From contig NZ_JACHEH010000001.1 in assembly GCF_014201415.1 (NCBI RefSeq), forward strand, positions 248,001 to 312,000: a stretch of 64,000 nucleotides of DNA, in the 5' to 3' direction. This DNA is from Chelatococcus composti (GTDB lineage: Bacteria > Pseudomonadota > Alphaproteobacteria > Rhizobiales > Beijerinckiaceae). Under the pieces are notes generated by a model. It ran no database searches. It was given only the letters and a program-made list of their open reading frames with translations, and had not been told where the DNA came from. Both the position numbers and the translations under genes were made by a program. Of this stretch, positions 33,966 to 44,600 are shown piece by piece (the stretch's first letter is position 1; the number at the start of each line of letters is the position of its first letter).

Positions 33966-34048
33966 GCGGATGCAAGTTTGACTTCGATAACTCCAAGGCC
34001 CGCAAGAGGCCCGGCTCCTCGACGAGCCATCACTTCGGAGGAAACGAC

Positions 34049-35047
34049 ATGCGCAAGACGTTGTTGGCGACGGCCGGTGCCGTGGCCGTCCTTATCGGCG
34101 GTTTGCTGCCGGCCGCTGCGGAAATTGTGCTCAAGGCGTCTCATCAGTTTCCGGGCGGCAAGGGCGACCCGCGCGACGAGATGGTGCAGATCATCGCCCG
34201 GGAGGTGGAGAAGGCGAACGTCGGGATCAAGATCCAGGTCTTTCCCGGTGCCTCGCTCTACAAGCCCAACGAGCAGTGGGGCGCTGTGACCAAGGGGCAG
34301 CTCGACATCACGGCCTTCCCGCTGGATTACGCGGCCGGTCGCCATCCCCAGTTCTCGGCCACGCTCATGCCCGGCCTCGTACGCAACTACGAGAGGGCGC
34401 AGCGGCTCAACAAGTCGCCCTTCATGGCCGACATCAAGAAGATCGTCGAGGATGCGGGCGCCATCGTCATTGCCGACGCATGGCTGTCGGGCGGATTCGC
34501 CTCCAAGAAGAACTGCATCACCGGCCCCGATTCCATCAAGGGGCAGGTGACGCGCGCTGCCGGCCCGGCCTTCGAGCAGATGCTGGCGGCAGCCGGTGCC
34601 TCGATCTCGTCCATGCCTTCGTCGGAAATCTACACCGGCATGCAGACAGGCGTGCTGGACGCGACCAACACCTCCTCGTCGAGCTTCATCTCCTATCGTC
34701 TCTACGAGCAGGTGAAGTGCCTGACCGCGCCCGGCAAGAACGCGCTGTGGTTCATGTACGAGCCGGTGCTCATGTCCAAGCGCGTCTTCGAAAAGCTCAC
34801 GCCCGAGCAGCAGAAGGCCATTCTCGACGCCGGCAAGGTGGCCGAGGAATATTTCAACGAGGAGGCGAAGAAGGGCGACGAGCTCCTCATCGAGACCTTC
34901 AAGAAGGCGGGCGTCGAGGTGATCGAGATGTCCGAGGAGGACTACAACGCCTGGCTCAAGGTGGCGCAGGAGTCATCCTACAAGCACTTCGCCGAGGAGG
35001 TGAAGGGCGGCCAGGAGCTGATCGAGAAGGCGCTCGCCGTCGAGTGA
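34049..35047 (+). CDS. matP: Malonate TRAP transporter binding protein MatP
   Basis: A 332-residue DctP-family protein with a Sec signal (about residues 1-22, ending AAA) and a CGGAGGAAA ribosome-binding site. Family motifs include LKASHQFPGGKGDPRDEMVQII and GVLDATNTSSSSFISYRLYE. The name rests on its place at the head of an operon ending in malonyl-CoA decarboxylase and synthetase, the matPQMAB order known from rhizobia. Confidence 0.92.
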   Translation: MRKTLLATAGAVAVLIGGLLPAAAEIVLKASHQFPGGKGDPRDEMVQIIAREVEKANVGIKIQVFPGASLYKPNEQWGAVTKGQLDITAFPLDYAAGRHPQFSATLMPGLVRNYERAQRLNKSPFMADIKKIVEDAGAIVIADAWLSGGFASKKNCITGPDSIKGQVTRAAGPAFEQMLAAAGASISSMPSSEIYTGMQTGVLDATNTSSSSFISYRLYEQVKCLTAPGKNALWFMYEPVLMSKRVFEKLTPEQQKAILDAGKVAEEYFNEEAKKGDELLIETFKKAGVEVIEMSEEDYNAWLKVAQESSYKHFAEEVKGGQELIEKALAVE

Positions 35048-35131
35048 GCGAAGCGCCTCAGGTAGGCGGAGCCTGTGCCGGGTCGCGCGGACGGCCAGGC
35101 TTCACCGACAGCGGGAGGAGGGGGGGCTCCG

Positions 35132-35149
35132 CTTCCCGCCTTCGGGAAG
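35132..35149 (+). repeat. Hairpin between matP and matQ
   Basis: CTTCCCG (35132-35138) and CGGGAAG (35143-35149) form a 7-bp stem with a CCTT loop in the 228-base gap after matP. No U-tract follows. Its position parallels the post-binding-protein hairpins at 6780 and 17630. Confidence 0.5.
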
Positions 35150-35275
35150 ACACCGCGAAAGGGTGCCGGGCGCCGCAAGGGTGCTGCAGGTGCATCCGGA
35201 ACGCCGGCCGTGTCGTCCGAATGGTCCCGACGGGACCCGCCGGCACGAGCGTTTCTCTGGGAACGGAACAAGGAA

Positions 35276-35803
35276 ATGGTTCGAGCCTTCGTTGCCGGTG
35301 TCGACAGCGTATCGCGCCTGTTCGGCATTATTGCCGGCATCCTCATTGCGGCCGCCATGGTCGTCGTCTGCCAGATGATCTTCATGCGCTACGTCTTTCG
35401 CGCGCCGACCATCTGGCAGAGTGATTTCGTCGTTTTCAGCGCCACGGCGGCCGTCTTCCTCGGCGCTCCCTACGTCCTCATGCGCAAGGGCCATGTCGGG
35501 GTCGACGTCATCGAGACCATGGTGAGTGCGCCGGTGCGGCGGCGGCTCGCCATCATCGGCGCCTTTCTGGGCCTTGCCTTCTGCGTCGCGATGTTCGTTG
35601 CCTCGGTGATCTATTTTCACGAGGCGTGGGAGGGCGGCTGGACGACGCCGACCGTCTGGGCGCCGCCGCTGTGGATCCCGCTCCTGGCGCTGCCTGTCGG
35701 CTTCGGCCTGCTCACCCTGCAGTACGTGTCCGAGATCCTGAAACTCTTCATGGCGGCTGAGACGGCCCAGTCCGTGCCGCACACTGCAGGAGCCGGTGCA
35801 TGA
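35276..35803 (+). CDS. matQ: Malonate TRAP transporter small permease MatQ
   Basis: A 175-residue, four-helix DctQ-family subunit. Its pattern is VDSVSRLFGIIAGILIAAAMVVVCQMIFMRYVFRAPTIWQSDFVVF near the N-terminus. The ATG at 35276 follows AACAAGGAA and begins the first helix cleanly. Extending upstream would add ~67 polar, proline-rich residues. It overlaps matM by four bases (ATGA). Confidence 0.9.
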   Translation: MVRAFVAGVDSVSRLFGIIAGILIAAAMVVVCQMIFMRYVFRAPTIWQSDFVVFSATAAVFLGAPYVLMRKGHVGVDVIETMVSAPVRRRLAIIGAFLGLAFCVAMFVASVIYFHEAWEGGWTTPTVWAPPLWIPLLALPVGFGLLTLQYVSEILKLFMAAETAQSVPHTAGAGA

Positions 35804-37119
35804 CGCTCTCGATCGCCACCTACGTCATCGTCGGCTCGCTCTTCGCCTTCCTTGCGACGGGCATGCCGATCGCCTTCGCTCTCGGCCTCGCCGCGATTGC
35901 CGGACTCCTCGTCGAGGAGGGATTCGGCATCTTTGAGGTTCTCGGCGAGACGATGTACGCCGGCATCGCCAACCTCGCCTATGTCTCGATCCCGATGTTC
36001 GTCCTCATGGGCGCTGCGGTCGCGGCCTCGCCGGCCGGCAAGGATCTCTACGAGGCGCTTGACCGCTGGCTCAACCGGGTGCCGGGCGGGCTGGTCCTCT
36101 CCAATCTCGGCGCCTGCGCCATCTTCTCGGGCATGACCGGCTCCAGCCCGGCGACCTGCGCCGCCATCGGCAAGATGGGCATCCCCGAGATGATGGGGCG
36201 GGGCTATCCCGCATCCGTCGCGACCGGCTCGATCTGTGCCGGGGGCACGCTGGGCATCCTCATCCCGCCGTCGGTGACGATGATCGTCTACGGCATCGCC
36301 ACGGAGACCTCCATCGGCCGGCTGTTCCTTGCCGGCGTGATGCCCGGGCTGATGCTGACAGTGATGTTCATGGCCTGGGCGCTGATTGATGCCAAGCGAA
36401 AGGGCTACCGCTTCTCCGACGGGGGACAGCGCCGCTTTACCCTAGCGGAGAAGTTCTCCGCGCTACCGCGCGTCCTGCCATTCCTCGCCATCATCGTCGG
36501 GGTGCTCTACGTGCTCTACGGGGGCGTCGCGACACCGTCCGAGGCCGCCGGGGCGGGGGCCTTCCTGACGCTCGCCGTCGTCCTGATCGTCTACAGGCTG
36601 TTCCGCGCCGGGCCGGTGATCGAGATCTTCGGCACGGCCATGCGCGAGAGCATCATGATCATGATGATCATGGCTGCGGCGGAGCTTTTCGCCTTTGCGC
36701 TCTCCTCGCTCTTCATCACGCAGACCATCGCCGGCGCCATCGCCTCGCTGGAGATCAACCGCTGGCTGTTGATGCTCGTCATCAACATCTTCCTGCTGGT
36801 GGCGGGCATGTTTCTGCCGCCGGTGGCGGTCATCGTCATGGCGGCGCCGCTGCTGTTCCCCATCGTGACGCAGGCGGGCTTCGATCCCTACTGGTTCGCG
36901 GTGGTGCTGACGATCAACATGGAGGTCGGCCTCATCACGCCGCCGGTCGGACTCAACCTCTTCGTCATCAATGCCATCGCGCCGCAGGTGCCGACGCGGG
37001 AGATCCTTTGGGGCTCGCTGCCATATGTCGTGGTGATGTTCATCGGTATCATCCTCCTGTGCATCTTCCCGCAGATCGCCACCTGGTTGCCCGATGCGGT
37101 GATGGGGCCTGCGGTCTGA
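35800..37119 (+). CDS. matM: Malonate TRAP transporter large permease MatM
   Basis: A 439-residue DctM-family transporter with ~12 helices. Characteristic segments are FLATGMPIAFALGLAAIAGLL, FSGMTGSSPATCAAIGKMGIPEM and GTLGILIPPSVTMIVYGI. Coupled to matQ by an ATGA overlap. Malonate specificity is inferred from the operon. A run of ATCATG repeats near 36652 is simply Ile-Met codons in one helix. Confidence 0.93.
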   Translation: MTLSIATYVIVGSLFAFLATGMPIAFALGLAAIAGLLVEEGFGIFEVLGETMYAGIANLAYVSIPMFVLMGAAVAASPAGKDLYEALDRWLNRVPGGLVLSNLGACAIFSGMTGSSPATCAAIGKMGIPEMMGRGYPASVATGSICAGGTLGILIPPSVTMIVYGIATETSIGRLFLAGVMPGLMLTVMFMAWALIDAKRKGYRFSDGGQRRFTLAEKFSALPRVLPFLAIIVGVLYVLYGGVATPSEAAGAGAFLTLAVVLIVYRLFRAGPVIEIFGTAMRESIMIMMIMAAAELFAFALSSLFITQTIAGAIASLEINRWLLMLVINIFLLVAGMFLPPVAVIVMAAPLLFPIVTQAGFDPYWFAVVLTINMEVGLITPPVGLNLFVINAIAPQVPTREILWGSLPYVVVMFIGIILLCIFPQIATWLPDAVMGPAV

Positions 37120-37138
37120 CAGGATGGAGGAGAGGCGG

Positions 37139-38497
37139 ATGGCGAACTCGTTCTTCAACGAACTGCTGCAGCAGCTCAGCGAGCGGGGGCGGGCGATGCT
37201 CGGGCTCGCCCGCGACGCGGCGGCGCGCGGCGACATCGTAGAGCTGTCGGAACACCTGCTTTCCGGCCGCGGCGAGGCCTCGGGCGTCGCGCTCGCCAAG
37301 GCTGTGCTCGACAGCTATGCCAACGCGCCGACCGCCACCCGTCTCGCCTTCCTCACGGCGCTCGCCGAGCGTTTCGGCGCCGATCCGCAGAAGGTCGAGG
37401 AGGCGATCCAGGCCTATCGCGAGAAGCCGAGCGCGGCGACGCTGCACCGCCTGCATACCGCGGCGGAGGCGCGCCGGCAGGAGCTGATGCGCCGGCTCAA
37501 CCTGGCGCCGGGCGGCACCGCCGCGCTCGTCAAGATGCGGGAGGAGCTCATCGAGCATCTGCCGAACCGCCCGGATCTCAAGGCGGTCGACGCCGACTTC
37601 GTGCATCTCTTCTCGTCTTGGTTCAACAGGGGGTTCCTGGTGCTGCGCCCCATCGACTGGACGACGCCTGCCAACATCCTGGAGAAGATCATCCGCTACG
37701 AGGCGGTTCACGAGATCCATGACTGGGACGACCTGCGCCGGCGCCTCGAGCCGCCGGACAGGCGCTGCTTCGCCTTCTTCCATCCCCAGCTTGTGGACGA
37801 GCCGCTGATCTTCGTGGAGGTGGCGCTGACGCAGGACATTCCTGACGCCATCGCGCCGCTGCTCGCCAAGGACCGCAAGCCCATCGCCGCCGAGACGGCG
37901 ACGACGGCCGTCTTCTACTCCATCTCCAACACCCAGCGCGGGCTCGCCGGGGTTTCCTTCGGCAACTTCCTGATCAAGCAGGTGGTGGACGACCTCAAAC
38001 GCGAGCTGCCCAACCTGAAGACCTTCGTCACGCTGTCGCCGGTGCCGGGCTTTGCCAGATGGCTGGCGCGGGAGCGCGCCGCAGAGGCCTCGCAGGTGCT
38101 CGACGGCGAGGCGAAGGCGGTGCTGGCCGCGCTCGACGAGGAAGGGTGGCATGAGGACGCCGCGACGGCGCAGAAGGTGCGCAAGGTGCTGCTGCCCGCC
38201 GCCGCGTGGTACTTCCTGAAGGCCAAGACGCCCAACGGGCGGCCGCTCGACCCGGTGGCGCGCTTCCACCTCGGCAACGGAGCGCGGCTGGAGCGGCTCA
38301 ACTTCCTCGGCGACACGAGCCCCAAGGGCCTCGTCCAGGCGCACGGCCTGATGGTCAACTATCTCTACGCGCTTGAAGACATCGAGAAGAATCACGAAGC
38401 CTTCGTCGGCTCGGGAGAGGTCATCGCCGCCGCGGCGGTGAGAAAGCAGCTGAAGGGCGAGCGGGCCTCACGCACGCTCGTGCCCATCAGCGACTGA
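37139..38497 (+). CDS. matA: Malonyl-CoA decarboxylase
   Basis: A 452-residue cytosolic enzyme converting malonyl-CoA to acetyl-CoA and CO2. It has the helical N-terminal domain (SGRGEASGVALAKAVLDSY) and a GNAT-like catalytic domain with IHDWDDLRRRLEPPDRRCFAFFHP, SNTQRGLAGVSFGNFLIKQVV and FVTLSPVPGFARWL. The ATG at 37139 was chosen for its GGAGGAGAGG site. An in-frame ATG 15 bases upstream is embedded in that site. It closes the malonate pathway together with matB. Confidence 0.95.
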   Translation: MANSFFNELLQQLSERGRAMLGLARDAAARGDIVELSEHLLSGRGEASGVALAKAVLDSYANAPTATRLAFLTALAERFGADPQKVEEAIQAYREKPSAATLHRLHTAAEARRQELMRRLNLAPGGTAALVKMREELIEHLPNRPDLKAVDADFVHLFSSWFNRGFLVLRPIDWTTPANILEKIIRYEAVHEIHDWDDLRRRLEPPDRRCFAFFHPQLVDEPLIFVEVALTQDIPDAIAPLLAKDRKPIAAETATTAVFYSISNTQRGLAGVSFGNFLIKQVVDDLKRELPNLKTFVTLSPVPGFARWLARERAAEASQVLDGEAKAVLAALDEEGWHEDAATAQKVRKVLLPAAAWYFLKAKTPNGRPLDPVARFHLGNGARLERLNFLGDTSPKGLVQAHGLMVNYLYALEDIEKNHEAFVGSGEVIAAAAVRKQLKGERASRTLVPISD

Positions 38498-38527
38498 ACA
38501 CAAGAAGACAGAACGCAGACAAAGCTC

Positions 38528-40042
38528 ATGCCATCCTATCTTTTCGCAAAGCTCGCCGCCCGCATGCCCTCCGCCGACCGGACGTTCATCGAGACGCCGA
38601 CGGGGCGGATCATCACCTATGGCGATCTCGTCGAGGGCACAGGCCGAATTGCGCGTGCGCTCGTGGCACGAGGCGTCCGGCCGGGGGACCGTGTCGCGGT
38701 CCAGGTGGAGAAGAGCCCGGAGGCGGTGATGCTGTATCTCGCCTGCGTGCGGGCGGGTGCTGTCTTCCTGCCGCTCAACACGGCCTATACGCTCGCCGAG
38801 CTTGACTATTTCCTGGGCGATGCGGAGCCGGCGCTCGTCGTCTGCGATCCGAAAAGCCGGGATGGCCTGACGCCCGTCGCCGAGCGCTACGGGGCCCGCA
38901 TCGACACGCTGGACGCGGAGGGCAAGGGCAGCCTGATGGAACGCGCGGCCGCGGAGGCGCCGGACTTTGCCGACGTGGAGCGCGGGCCGGACGACCTTGC
39001 CGCAATCCTCTACACCTCCGGCACCACCGGGCGCTCCAAGGGCGCCATGCTCAGCCACGACAACCTCTGGTCCAACGCGCTCACGCTCGTCGACTACTGG
39101 CGTTTCACCAGTGAAGACGTGCTGCTGCACGCGCTGCCGATCTTCCACACGCACGGGCTCTTCGTGGCGACCAACGTCATCCTCGCGGCAGGGGCGTCCA
39201 TGATCTTCCTGCCGAAGTTTGACGCCGACGAGGTGATGCGCCTGATGCCCAAGGCGACCACGATGATGGGCGTGCCGACCTTCTACGTGCGCCTTCTGCA
39301 GCACGAGGGCCTGACGCGCGAAGCGACCGCCCACATGCGGTTGTTCATATCCGGCTCGGCGCCGCTGCTGGCCGACACCCATCGCGCATGGCGCGAGCGC
39401 ACGGGGCACGCCATCCTCGAGCGCTACGGCATGACCGAGACGAACATGAACACCTCCAATCCCTACGACGGGGATCGTGTTGCCGGCACCGTTGGCTTCC
39501 CGCTGCCCGGGGTGTCGCTGCGAGTCGTCGACCCCGAAAGCGGCAAGGAGCTGCCGCAGGGCGAGATCGGCATGATCGAGGTCAAGGGGCCCAACGTCTT
39601 CAAGGGTTACTGGCGCAATCCCGAGAAGACCAAGGCCGAGTTCCGCGAGGACGGCTTCTTCATCACCGGCGACCTCGGCAGGATTGACGAGCGCGGCTAT
39701 GTCCACATCGTCGGCCGCGGCAAGGATCTCATCATCACCGGCGGCTACAACGTCTATCCCAAGGAAGTGGAGACCGAGATCGACGCCATGCCCGGCGTGG
39801 CCGAGAGCGCCGTCTTTGGCGTGCCGCACCCCGACTTCGGCGAGGGGGTGACCGCAGCCGTCGTGCCCGAGAAGGGGGCGAGCCTCGATGCCGCCGCCAT
39901 CGTGAAGGCCCTCGAGGGACGCCTCGCCAAGTTCAAGCAGCCCAAGCAGGTGGTGGTGGTGCCCGAGCTGCCGCGCAACACCATGGGCAAGGTCCAGAAG
40001 AACGTGTTGCGGGAGACCTACAAGGATCTCTACATGCGCTGA
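38528..40042 (+). CDS. matB: Malonyl-CoA synthetase
   Basis: A 504-residue ANL-family acyl-CoA ligase that activates malonate with ATP and CoA. The P-loop is YTSGTTGRSKGAM (from residue 162), followed by ALPIFHTHGLFVATN, the adenylate motif ERYGMTETNM, FFITGDLGRID and the C-terminal catalytic lysine in LPRNTMGKVQKN. The length equals typical MatB. It lies 30 bases after matA, last in the operon. Confidence 0.95.
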   Translation: MPSYLFAKLAARMPSADRTFIETPTGRIITYGDLVEGTGRIARALVARGVRPGDRVAVQVEKSPEAVMLYLACVRAGAVFLPLNTAYTLAELDYFLGDAEPALVVCDPKSRDGLTPVAERYGARIDTLDAEGKGSLMERAAAEAPDFADVERGPDDLAAILYTSGTTGRSKGAMLSHDNLWSNALTLVDYWRFTSEDVLLHALPIFHTHGLFVATNVILAAGASMIFLPKFDADEVMRLMPKATTMMGVPTFYVRLLQHEGLTREATAHMRLFISGSAPLLADTHRAWRERTGHAILERYGMTETNMNTSNPYDGDRVAGTVGFPLPGVSLRVVDPESGKELPQGEIGMIEVKGPNVFKGYWRNPEKTKAEFREDGFFITGDLGRIDERGYVHIVGRGKDLIITGGYNVYPKEVETEIDAMPGVAESAVFGVPHPDFGEGVTAAVVPEKGASLDAAAIVKALEGRLAKFKQPKQVVVVPELPRNTMGKVQKNVLRETYKDLYMR

Positions 40043-40072
40043 CGGCCTCCGGCGCCGGCGGCCTGGCGGACC

Positions 40073-41473
40073 CTAGCCGCCGGTGCAATCCACCGCCACG
40101 ATGCGAGCCTGCCACGCGGCGGCTGCGGCGCCGAGGCCGGTCGCGTCGTCGGTCGCCGTGGCTTCGGGCAGACCGACGCCTTCGGCAAAGCGCTCCGCCA
40201 ACGTCGCCGGAACGCCTGGGCTCAGAGCGATGCCGGCCACGCGCGCCATCGTCTGCGGCAATGGCCCGGTGAGGGCGACAAGCGCGCCCGATCTGTCGAT
40301 GACCGGGGCCCCCGCCATGCCGGGCTGCACCGGGGCCGCAAGGCGGGCGGTGCCATCGCTCGCCACCTTCAGCCGTCCGGGCGTGGCGATGAGGCGGCGC
40401 TCGCCCCCGACGGTGGCATGGCCGAGGACGAAGACCTCGACATCCGCCCCCGCCGGACGGTGCCAGGCGACGGGCGCTCCCTGCATCCGGAACGAGCCTT
40501 CGGTGAGGGCCGTCTCGCCGCGCGCCGTGAACGTCACCGGCCTGCCGGCGACCGTGGGAGCCTTGCAGGCCGTTGCGGCTGCGCTCGTCAGCGCCTTGCC
40601 GCTGTCGAGGATGACGGCGGTGAAGGCGTTGTCGCCCGGGACGGTGGGAGCGGCCGGTGCCGCACCGACTGCGTCGGCCGTTGCGGGCGCCGCAGTCCCG
40701 GGCTCCGGGTCGAAGCTGTTCGTGATGGCGATGGCAAGGCGGTCGAAGGTTGCGGCAGCGGCCGGCGGGTAGGTCACCGTAAAGCCGCTGAGGCCGTCAC
40801 GGGTTGCGGCGAAGCGGGTGAAGAAGCGCATGCCTCCCTGTTCGCCGCTAACGACGAACCACGTGTCCCGCAGCACCTTGTAGGTGATGCGGCGGCCGGG
40901 CAGGGCGGCGATGAGATCGGCGTAGAGATCCTCGAGTCTGGCGCCGGTCGAGGCGGGGATGGTGTCCGTCATCAGGGAGCCGCCGCCGCGCTTGGCGCGA
41001 AAGATGGCGCCGCGCGCCGTGTCGCTGCGTTCGGTGAGCATCTTCCGGGGCACGCCGATGCGGATCCCGCTGCGCGGCTCGTCGATGACGGCGAAGCCGG
41101 CCGCGTCTCGCTCGCGGCGCGCCGCTGCGAGGAGCGCGTCACGCTCTGCCGGGGTGAGGATGCCGTCTGCGGCCAGGCCGCTGCGCGTCTCGAAGGCGCG
41201 GATGGCGTCGAAGGTGCGCTTGCCGAACGTGCCGTCGACCGTGCCGTTGTAGTCGCCGGTCCAGACGAGCGCGTCCTGGATGGCCTTGCGCTCGGCTTCC
41301 GGCAGAGCCTCGAAGACCGCGCGGGCGGCATCGAGCGCGTCGCTCGCCACCGGCTTCTGCTGCGCGATGGCCGGGACGGCCGGCACGGTGAGTGCGCCGG
41401 CCAGGGCGAGGATCGTGGCCCCTATCCGCGCCTTGCTGCGTGGCTGCCTGCGGTCGCGTCCCGTCTGCGTCAT
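40073..41473 (-). CDS. Peptidoglycan-binding / trypsin-like protein, probably catalytically dead
   Basis: A 466-residue secreted protein (signal about residues 16-41). A peptidoglycan-binding-1 domain lies at about 60-115 (IQDALVWTGDYNGTVDGTFGKRTFDAIRAF). A middle domain resembles those found before trypsin-like modules, and the C-terminal ~170 residues resemble a chymotrypsin-fold barrel. The segment normally LTNAHVV..C reads LTSAAATAC, putting Ala299 where the catalytic His should be. The usual GNSGGP reads GMAGAP, putting Ala387 in place of the catalytic Ser. I infer a pseudoprotease. The start at 41473 follows GGGGAG. Confidence 0.7.
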   Translation of the reverse strand: MTQTGRDRRQPRSKARIGATILALAGALTVPAVPAIAQQKPVASDALDAARAVFEALPEAERKAIQDALVWTGDYNGTVDGTFGKRTFDAIRAFETRSGLAADGILTPAERDALLAAARRERDAAGFAVIDEPRSGIRIGVPRKMLTERSDTARGAIFRAKRGGGSLMTDTIPASTGARLEDLYADLIAALPGRRITYKVLRDTWFVVSGEQGGMRFFTRFAATRDGLSGFTVTYPPAAAATFDRLAIAITNSFDPEPGTAAPATADAVGAAPAAPTVPGDNAFTAVILDSGKALTSAAATACKAPTVAGRPVTFTARGETALTEGSFRMQGAPVAWHRPAGADVEVFVLGHATVGGERRLIATPGRLKVASDGTARLAAPVQPGMAGAPVIDRSGALVALTGPLPQTMARVAGIALSPGVPATLAERFAEGVGLPEATATDDATGLGAAAAAWQARIVAVDCTGG

Positions 41474-41649
41474 CGCGCGCTCCCCGTTTGTCCCTCGCGC
41501 GACTATGGCAAAACGGCATGGTGTCGTCACGACATGCAGTGCAGCCGTGGATTGCAGGCCCGAACCGGGGCGCTTAGTCTCGCCTTCGTCGTCGGGGCGG
41601 TGCTGCTTTTTCCCGGACGCTGCCGGCAGACCCGCTCAGGGAGGGGAGC

Positions 41650-44600
41650 ATGATTCGTGCTGCGCAACTGCTTGCCGTCGCTGTCGCAACCCTCTTGATG
41701 CTTGCAGCGGCGCCGCCCGCATCGGCGCAGAAGTCTTTCGAGCGGAGCGATCTCGCCAGCGCCGCCGTCAGGCTGCAGGCGGACCTGAAGGCGGAGGCAG
41801 GGCCGGCGGCGGGGCGCCCGGCCGAGGAGCTGCGCCGCGAAAGCGCCCGCGCGCTCGCCCGGGGCAACGCGCGGCAGGCGCTCGCCTCTGCCGCTGCCGC
41901 TGTTGCGGCCGACCCGGCGAATGCCGCCGGCTGGACGGCCTATGCGCGGGCCGCCATGGCGGTGGCGCCGACGAACTACAGCGAGCGCTACCAGCTCGCC
42001 GAACGGGCGACGAGCGCGGCCTATGCGGCCTATGTGAACGCGCGAGGCGCGGCAGCCGAGGCCTCGGCACTGGCGCTCCTCGGCGATGTCTTCGCCTGGC
42101 GGCAGTTCTGGCGCCCGTCGCTCGATGCCTACAGGACGAGCCTCGCGCTCGCAGACAATCCGCGGGTTCGGTCGGTCTACGAGGATCTGCGCGAGAAGTA
42201 CGGTTTCCGCATTCTCGACTATCGGGTCGATTCCGACTCGGCCTCGCCGCGCGTTTGCTTCACCTTCTCCGAGCCGCTGGCGCGCGGCAGGGTCGATTTC
42301 TCGCCCTTCGTCGCCGTTGCGGGCAACGGGACGCCCGCGGTCACGGCGGAGGACCGCCAGCTGTGCGTCGACGGGCTGAAGCACGGCGAGCGCTATGCAG
42401 TCGTGCTGCGGCAAGGCCTGCCCTCCGCCGTCGAGGAGACGCTATTGCGCAACGCGGATTACGAGGTCTACGTGCGCGACCGCTCCCCGCAGGCCCGTTT
42501 CACCGGCCGCAACTACATCCTGCCGCGCACGGGGCAGGAGGGCATCCCCGTCGTGACCGTGAACACGGACAAGGTGGATGTGGAGCTCTACCGCATCGGT
42601 GACCGCAACCTGCTGCCGACGCTGCGCTCTGACGAGTTCCTTTCGCAGATCGCCCGCTGGACGGCCGACAACATCGCCTCCGACCAGGGGCAGAAGGTCT
42701 GGACGGGTACGCTCGATGTGGAGCGGCGGCTCAACGAGGACGTAATCACCGCCTTTCCGGTGCTGGAGGCCACGGGCGGCAAGCTGGAGCCCGGCGTCTA
42801 CGTGATGACGGCGCGCCCTGCGGGCGGGCCGCCGCCGGATGAGGACTACAACCCCGTCGCGACGCAGTGGTTCATCGTCTCCGACATCGGCCTCACGGCC
42901 CTGTCCGGCGAGGACGGCGTGCATGTCGTCGCCCGTTCGCTCGCCTCGGCTGCGCCGCTGCAGGGCGCTACCATCAGGCTCATCGCGCGCAACAACGAGG
43001 TGCTGGGCGAGGCAAAGAGCGACGGCAACGGTCGTGCCGTCTTCCCGCCGGGGCTCTCGCGCGGCAAGGGCGGCCTCGCTCCTGGGCTCGTGGTGGCGAC
43101 GACGGAGGCGGGGGACTACGCCTTTCTCGATCTGTCGCAGACGCCCTTCGACCTCACGGACCGCGGCGTCGCCGGCCGGCAGACGCCGGGGCCTCTCGAT
43201 GCGCTGGTGTTCACGGAGCGGGGCGTCTACCGCACGGGCGAGACGGTCCAGGTCACGGCGCTGCTGCGCGATGCGCGCGGCGATGCCGCCGCAGGGTTGC
43301 CGCTCACGCTCGTCGTGCGCCGGCCGGATGGCGTCGAATACCGGCGCGCGACGGTCGACGACCAGGGGCTCGGCGGGCGCGCCTGGTCGCTGGCCATCCT
43401 GCCGGGGGCCATGCGCGGCACCTGGCGGCTCGCCGCCTATGCCGATCCGAAGGGCGCGCCCATCGGCGAGACGACCTTCCTCGTCGAGGATTACGTGCCG
43501 GAGCGGCTGGAGCTGACGCTGGCCCCGCAGGCGCCAACGGTCGTTGCCGGCGGCGTGGCGAATGTCGACGTCGCTGCCCGTTATCTCTACGGCGCCCCGG
43601 GTGCCAGGCTCGATGTCAGCGGCACCGTGACGGTTGAGGCCGCGCCTGACAACGCGATGCAGGGGCTCGAAGGCTATGTCGTCGGCCTCGACGACGAGCC
43701 TTTCGAGGCGGTGATGCAGGAGGTCGAGGAAAGGACCGAGACCGACGCCACCGGCAAGGCGACCTTCGCCGTGCCGCTGCCGGAGGTGACGGCGCCGCGG
43801 CCGCTGCGCGCCACCATCGCCGTGACCGTGGCCGAGCCGGGTGGGCGCGGCGTGACGCGCTCACTCAGCCTGCCCATCGCGCAGGAAGGCAACGTCATCG
43901 GCGTGCGCAAGCTGTTCTCGGACCTGTCCGACGGAGCCACCGCGACATTTGACGTGGTTGCCGCCACGGCCGGCGGCGAGCGCATCGCCATGCCGCTGCG
44001 CTGGAGCCTCTACCGCATCGACCAGCGCTATCAATGGTTCAATCAGGGGGGCGCCTGGTCCTACGAGCCGGTCAGGACGACGCGGCGCGTCGCCGATGGC
44101 CGGGTCGAGCCGGGCGCCGACGCGCCCGCGCGCATCGCGGCGCCCGTCGGCTGGGGGCAGTACCGCCTCGACATCGAGGCCGAGCGCGGCGATGCGGCGC
44201 CGACGAGCCTGTCCTTCTCCGTCGGCTACACGGGAACAGTGAGCGCCGACACGCCGGACGTGCTCGAGATGCGTCTCGACAAGGCCGCCTACGCGGCCGG
44301 CGAGCGGATGGAGATCAGCCTCAGGCCGCGCGCGGCGGGGAAGGGCACTGTGCTCGTCGTCGGCGACAAGGTGCACGAGGAACGGCTCGTCGATCTCGAC
44401 CCGGCGGGAACCACCGTCGCGCTCGAAGCGAAGGCCGAGTGGGGGCCGGGGGCCTATGTGGTGGCGCTGGCGCACCGGCCGCTCGATGTCGGCGCCAAGC
44501 GCATGCCCGGCCGGGCGCTCGGCGTCGCCTGGTTCTCCGTGGCGCGCGATCAGCGCGACATCGACGTGTCGCTCGAGGTGCCGCAGGCGATGCTGCCGCG

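Noticed and set aside
36650-36672. Short palindromic ATGATCAT repeats
   Set aside because: They encode Ile-Met codons in a membrane helix of MatM and follow from the protein sequence, not from a regulatory repeat.
40055-40083. CCGGCGGC/GCCGCCGG stem between matB and the pseudoprotease gene
   Set aside because: The stem overlaps the end of the convergent coding sequence and has no U-tract; such GC palindromes are expected by chance at this composition.
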